Source: an uncultured Bacilli bacterium
GTDB taxonomy: Bacteria > Bacillota_I > Bacilli_A > RF39 > UBA660
DNA: 37,595 nucleotides
Assembly: GCA_947631205.1 (NCBI GenBank)
Contig: CANRKL010000006.1
Coordinates: 1 to 37,595, forward strand
Reading direction: 5' to 3'
Shown here one piece after another: positions 34,426 through 37,595 of this stretch; position 1 is the first letter of the stretch; each line of letters opens with the position of its first letter. A program made the translations under genes and the position numbers. The notes beneath the pieces were generated by a model, which worked only from the letters and a program-made list of their open reading frames with translations, was not told the origin of the DNA and did no database searches.

Positions 34426-35403
34426 TTATTTACAACTATAACCTGATGCTTCTAATTCAAATTTTATAACTTTTGCTTCAGTATCTAAAGGATAATATGC
34501 TTTATTATTTAATACATCACTATTGGAATTTAAATTTACATTATTTAAATCTATGTTTGCCTCAAATTGAAAACCTTCGGTTGATGGATAAATATCCGCT
34601 GTAACTCCTTTTATTTTATTATAGCTTTGCGCAATACCTTCATATTCAGCAATATTTTCTTCGGTTGTATCAGTAACAATTATTCTATCAGTTATTCTTT
34701 CTAAAACATATGAATTATCTTGTAAATTGAAAGTGTAAACTAAATTTTCGTTATTTGTTTGACATAATAAATATGGTTGGTCATTATCATTTACATTGGC
34801 GACATTTATTCCTGGATAATCACTAGCATTTTTTTCAGTAATTAAAAAATATTTAACGTTATCAATTTGATAAGCTGATGAAATATCAAAATCATATACT
34901 TTTTTACTAACTAATTCTTCTCTATCAATTTTTAATCTTTGTAAGAATTGATGATTTTCAGAATATAATTCTACATAATAATTATTATTAATAAATAATT
35001 TAGAATTACCATTGCGATTTTCAATAGTTAAATTTAGGGTATGTAAGGTTTTATCAAATTGTAATTGAAAGTTAAATCCTAAAATATTTTGTTCATTTAC
35101 AACATCAATGTCTAAATAATTTTCAGTATCACTTGGATTTTCTGTAACTTCTGGATTGGTTGGATTACTTGGTTTTGAACTTACCACAGGAGTATTTGTT
35201 TCATTTTCTTTCTTTTCAGTAATTAAATCCGCTACAAAAGGTATAACAAATATTCCCACTATTAAAAGAATAAATATGCCAATAATGGTTACTAAGCTTC
35301 CCTCTTCTTTTACTATTTCTCCGATAGTTGTAGGAATTAAAGGGGTATTATTTATTACCACATTTTCATATTTCTTTTTGATATCTTTTTTCTTTTTCTT
35401 CAT
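34426..35403 (-). CDS. Unknown single-pass membrane protein
   Basis: 325 residues; family not recognised. A strongly basic head (MKKKKKDIKKK) and a cytoplasmic segment of about 35 residues lead to one transmembrane helix (TIIGIFILLIVGIFVIPFVA, about 39-58). A Ser/Thr/Pro/Asn linker (residues 62-95) follows, then an exterior beta-rich domain (NILGFNFQLQFDKTLHTLNL, then FLITEKNASDYPGI) ending in a single Cys. The layout resembles a membrane-tethered surface or sporulation-associated protein, but nothing in it fixes a role. It lies between the spoVA operon and the phase-variable surface gene, with its own terminator. RBS AGAAGG lies about eight bases before ATG 35403. Confidence 0.6.
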   Translation of the reverse strand: MKKKKKDIKKKYENVVINNTPLIPTTIGEIVKEEGSLVTIIGIFILLIVGIFVIPFVADLITEKKENETNTPVVSSKPSNPTNPEVTENPSDTENYLDIDVVNEQNILGFNFQLQFDKTLHTLNLTIENRNGNSKLFINNNYYVELYSENHQFLQRLKIDREELVSKKVYDFDISSAYQIDNVKYFLITEKNASDYPGINVANVNDNDQPYLLCQTNNENLVYTFNLQDNSYVLERITDRIIVTDTTEENIAEYEGIAQSYNKIKGVTADIYPSTEGFQFEANIDLNNVNLNSNSDVLNNKAYYPLDTEAKVIKFELEASGYSCK

Positions 35404-35445
35404 ATTTAATCCCTTCTTATTTTTTTTATTGTATCAAATTTTTGA

Positions 35446-35477
35446 AGAAAAAAAAAGACCTAAGCTAATCTTTAGGT
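35446..35477 (-). terminator. Terminator of the spoVA operon
   Basis: On the minus strand ACCTAA (35472-35477) pairs with TTAGGT (35458-35463), followed by nine Ts. It overlaps the spoVAE stop codon at 35465. Confidence 0.75.
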
Positions 35478-35815
35478 TTAAAAAATAATGCAAATATAAA
35501 AGCAAAGATAACAGCAGATACAATAGCTACTCCACATTTAGATAATACTCCGCCTATTAAACCAAGAAGGCCCTCTTCATGAAATCCCATGTAACTTCCT
35601 TGATATAGTAAATTACCAAAGTTGGAAATCATCATCGTAGCACCCGCTCCACCATAGGAAATTAATTTAGGGTATATTCCAATAAAAGATAGGAAAGCTC
35701 CTAATACTGTAAAAATACTTGTAACATGGCCTGGGGTAAGTTTGGTATTATCTAAAATTATCTCTCCAACTAAACAGAATAATCCACCGACTAAGAAGGC
35801 ATTAAAAAATGACAT
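35465..35815 (-). CDS. spoVAE: Stage V sporulation protein AE
   Basis: 116 residues, the same length as B. subtilis SpoVAEb. A hydrophobic protein with four likely membrane helices, opening FFNAFLVGGLFCLVGEIILDNTKLTPGHVTSIFTVLGAFL and containing the conserved GAGATMMISNFGN...GEEGLLG-type segment (here YQGSYMGFHEEGLLGLIGG). With SpoVAC it forms part of the inner-membrane channel that moves dipicolinic acid into the developing spore and out at germination. RBS GGAGGTGAT sits six bases before ATG, overlapping the spoVAD stop. Confidence 0.92.
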   Translation of the reverse strand: MSFFNAFLVGGLFCLVGEIILDNTKLTPGHVTSIFTVLGAFLSFIGIYPKLISYGGAGATMMISNFGNLLYQGSYMGFHEEGLLGLIGGVLSKCGVAIVSAVIFAFIFALFFKPKD

Positions 35816-35817
35816 TT

Positions 35818-36792
35818 TTAAATCACCTCCAAACTAACAGCATGGCTTATAGCAGGTATTGACATTTTTTGATTAACAAATAATGTATTGTGTAGTGACC
35901 CTGTACCAACAATTAATATTTTATGATACTTTTTTTGCTTAACTACTTTGTTTAATAAGTATAGAGGAAGTGCGACAGGACCACTTGCTCCTGCATATGT
36001 TTCTTCATTTGGTAAATATAATTCACTTCCAGCATCAAGATGATTTTTCATTTTAACATTATAAGCTTCTTTTAAGTATTCTTTTAATATTTTACTACCT
36101 ACTTCTCCTAAATCGCCTGTAAGTATCAAATCATAATAATCAATATTTCTTTCAAAATCTACTAAATGGTCCATAATAACTTTAGCTGCTGCTGGAGCCA
36201 TTACTGCTCCCATATTTTTAGCGTCTTTTATTCCCATATCAACTACTTTTCCTATAGTAAATCCCTCAATTTTTATGTTACTAGGGTTTCTTGTTATTAA
36301 GGTAGAGATGGCACCAGTTGCTGTAAATGTTGTGGTGTGAGGTTTAGGTGCTCCATATTCTATTGGAAAACGAAACTGTTTTTCAGCATGTAAATTATGG
36401 GAAGATGTAACACATAAAATATTAGTTTTTCGTTTATTTTCCGCTAAAATGCTTGCCACTATTAATTCTTCAGTAAAAGCAGCACAAGCTGAATATAAAC
36501 CTAAAAAAGGAATATTATAATAACTTGCAGCATAACTTGAAGTACTGATTTGATTAGATAAATCGCTACTAATTAAATAATCAATATCACTATTTAATAT
36601 TTTTGAACGTAAAAGAATGTTATCAATAACTGTTTTTTGCATTTTTATTTCAGCTTGTTCAAAAGTTTTTTCATTATAGTAATAATCATCCATAACTAAA
36701 TCATAGTCTTTAATGGTTCCTCTTTTTTCCATCGGACCTGCTATACTAAAATAATTAGAAATGTATACATTGTTTACTTTTTTACTAGCCAT
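35818..36792 (-). CDS. spoVAD: Stage V sporulation protein AD
   Basis: 324 residues with a thiolase-like fold, close to the B. subtilis protein in length. Family strings are VYISNYFSIAGPMEKRG, DLVMDDYYY, ISSDLSNQISTSSYAASYYN, FLGLYSACAAFTEEL, NILCVTSSHNLHAEKQFRFPIEYGAPK and HLDAGSELYLPNEETYAGASG. SpoVAD is the soluble subunit that binds dipicolinic acid on the forespore membrane. It overlaps spoVAC by eight bases and has GGGGTGAT as ribosome site. Confidence 0.95.
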   Translation of the reverse strand: MASKKVNNVYISNYFSIAGPMEKRGTIKDYDLVMDDYYYNEKTFEQAEIKMQKTVIDNILLRSKILNSDIDYLISSDLSNQISTSSYAASYYNIPFLGLYSACAAFTEELIVASILAENKRKTNILCVTSSHNLHAEKQFRFPIEYGAPKPHTTTFTATGAISTLITRNPSNIKIEGFTIGKVVDMGIKDAKNMGAVMAPAAAKVIMDHLVDFERNIDYYDLILTGDLGEVGSKILKEYLKEAYNVKMKNHLDAGSELYLPNEETYAGASGPVALPLYLLNKVVKQKKYHKILIVGTGSLHNTLFVNQKMSIPAISHAVSLEVI

Positions 36793-37222
36793 AAAATATC
36801 ACCCCTAATACTCCAAAAAAGAACCCGGATATTACTCCATAAAGTAAGACACTTCCAGCTAGTTTGAAAAATGAACTACCAAGACCAGTAATTAATCCAT
36901 CATTTTTGACATCTAAGGCTGATGATGTCATAGAATGAGCAAAACCAGTAGTAGGAATTATTAAGCCACACCCACATTTGCTAACCCAGTTATCAAAAAA
37001 TCTTAAAGCAGTTAAAAGAGATGCTATAAAAATGGTTAATACACAAAGCCAAATGTAAGCGATAGTTTTTTCCATACCAAACGTAGTTACTAAAATAGTC
37101 GCAATTACCTCGCCAATAAATGAAACTAATCCACCAACTAAAAAGGCAACTAAAGCTTTTCTTAATTTTGGTTCTTTTGGTTCTAATTTCTTTACAAGTT
37201 TTTGATATTCATCTTTATTCAT
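36785..37222 (-). CDS. spoVAC: Stage V sporulation protein AC
   Basis: 145 residues with four to five membrane helices. The N-terminus (MNKDEYQKLVKKLEPKEPKL) and FLVGGLVSFIGEVIAT, WVSKCGCGLIIPTTGFAHSMTSSALD segments match SpoVAC. In B. subtilis it is a mechanosensitive channel component for dipicolinic acid. First gene of the spoVAC-AD-AE operon, with GGTGAT five bases before ATG 37222 and a sigma-G-like promoter upstream. The other spoVA genes of B. subtilis (AA, AB, AF) are not beside it. Confidence 0.95.
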   Translation of the reverse strand: MNKDEYQKLVKKLEPKEPKLRKALVAFLVGGLVSFIGEVIATILVTTFGMEKTIAYIWLCVLTIFIASLLTALRFFDNWVSKCGCGLIIPTTGFAHSMTSSALDVKNDGLITGLGSSFFKLAGSVLLYGVISGFFFGVLGVIFYG

Positions 37223-37238
37223 ACTTAATCACCATTTT

Positions 37239-37267
37239 TATTATGAATAAGTTTAATTTATTTATAC
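37239..37267 (-). promoter_or_regulatory. Sigma-G-like forespore promoter of spoVA
   Basis: On the minus strand GTATA (37263-37267), a 17-base spacer and CATAATA (37239-37245) match the forespore sigma-G/F consensus (GnATR, 17-18 bases, CATnnTA) known from B. subtilis, where spoVA is sigma-G dependent. No good sigma-A pair is present here. Confidence 0.6.
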
Positions 37268-37294
37268 TAAAAAAGAGAATTTATTTTTTCTCTT
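37267..37294 (-). terminator. Terminator of the nuclease/transposase gene
   Basis: On the minus strand AAGAGAA (37288-37294) pairs perfectly with TTCTCTT (37273-37279), followed by Ts. It separates the right-edge gene from spoVAC. Confidence 0.75.
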
Positions 37295-37298
37295 AAGT

Positions 37299-37595
37299 TT
37301 ACTTTTTTAGATTAATATATTCTATTTCTTTTTCATCTAAACCTGTGACTTTTTGAATTAAATCTATTGGAAAGTTCATTTCAATCATTTTTTCAGCTAT
37401 TGATTTTGCTTTTTGCTCACTACCAAGTTTTTGACCAATCCTCTTACCTCTTCTTTCACCATGCCTCTCGCCACGTCGTTCTCCTCTTTTCTCACCAATA
37501 CTTATACCATTTTCTTCCGCCATAATAAGTCTTGTATTAAATTCTTTCCTATCTGCTTCTTCATGAGTTATTTTATATACATATTTTCCCTCTTC
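37299..37595 (-). CDS. Partial: C-terminus of a Rpn/PDDEXK-type transposase-nuclease
   Basis: The frame is open to the right edge, so the 5' end lies outside. The visible 98 residues end in features typical of Rpn-family (PD-(D/E)XK, recombination-promoting nuclease) proteins: a stretch of alternating Gly-Glu/Arg repeats (ISIGEKRGERRGERHGERRG) and a final helix pair KSIAEKMIEMNFPIDLIQKV then TGLDEKEIEYI. Internal Met codons at 37523 and elsewhere are not the start, since 24 good codons precede them. The catalytic domain is not visible, so activity cannot be assessed. An accessory gene, often present in several copies in such genomes. Confidence 0.6.
   Translation of the reverse strand, partial: EEGKYVYKITHEEADRKEFNTRLIMAEENGISIGEKRGERRGERHGERRGKRIGQKLGSEQKAKSIAEKMIEMNFPIDLIQKVTGLDEKEIEYINLKK

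Noticed and set aside
37299-37523. Complete 74-residue protein starting at an internal Met
   Set aside because: The frame continues with plausible codons to the window edge and no ribosome site precedes the internal ATG, so it is the end of a longer gene.

Overview
The window is AT-rich (my visual estimate is about 30% GC), and every gene I can support lies on the minus strand, so transcription runs from high to low coordinates. Complete spoVAC-AD-AE, Bacillota-type rpoB-rpoC, sigma-A-type promoters, AGGAGG-type ribosome sites, a class B sortase and a bile salt hydrolase point to a host- or gut-associated, spore-forming or spore-derived Bacillota. My guess is a Bacilli lineage near RF39 or Erysipelotrichia; this is inference, with no database search behind it.

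Layout, in direction of transcription. 37595-35465: the tail of a Rpn-like nuclease/transposase gene, then spoVAC-spoVAD-spoVAE behind a sigma-G-like promoter. 35403-32707: two surface or membrane proteins, one with a G10 tract at its translation start. 32590-29128: overlapping genes for a radical SAM DNA-repair-type protein, its DUF4130-type partner and a divergent GroEL-like chaperonin. 29016-21059: an RsmC-like methyltransferase, then rpoB and rpoC. The rpoB cluster I carries residues known from rifampicin-resistant mutants. 20979-18562: bile salt hydrolase, tgt and a small pilin-like protein.

18545-6206 is the most interesting part: a 12.3 kb locus bounded by a perfect-consensus promoter (TTGACA, 17 bp, TATAAT) and a hairpin terminator. 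It encodes three secreted dockerin proteins (two with transglutaminase-like and BspA-type LRR modules, one with a CAP domain), a class B sortase, a 1091-residue cohesin protein with ten Big_2-like repeats and an NPQTG wall-sorting signal, and a second, membrane-tethered cohesin protein. This looks like a self-contained non-cellulosomal cohesin-dockerin surface system. The large anchor gene contains a G10 tract. One base gained or lost there gives an immediate stop, leaving only the cohesin plus about two Ig-like domains without the wall anchor, so the system may be phase-variable.

6176-2375 holds housekeeping and small-enzyme genes: ftsQ/divIB, queH (same pathway as tgt), a uracil-DNA-glycosylase-like protein, an HD-domain protein, an inositol-monophosphatase-like protein and cutA. 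2374-1 is a decayed accessory region: an unknown gene interrupted by an in-frame TAG, a truncated DinD-like gene abutting a KilA-N fragment, a SWIM zinc-finger protein, and the first codons of a probable RhuM-family gene running off the left edge. I saw no tRNA, rRNA, CRISPR array or complete insertion sequence.
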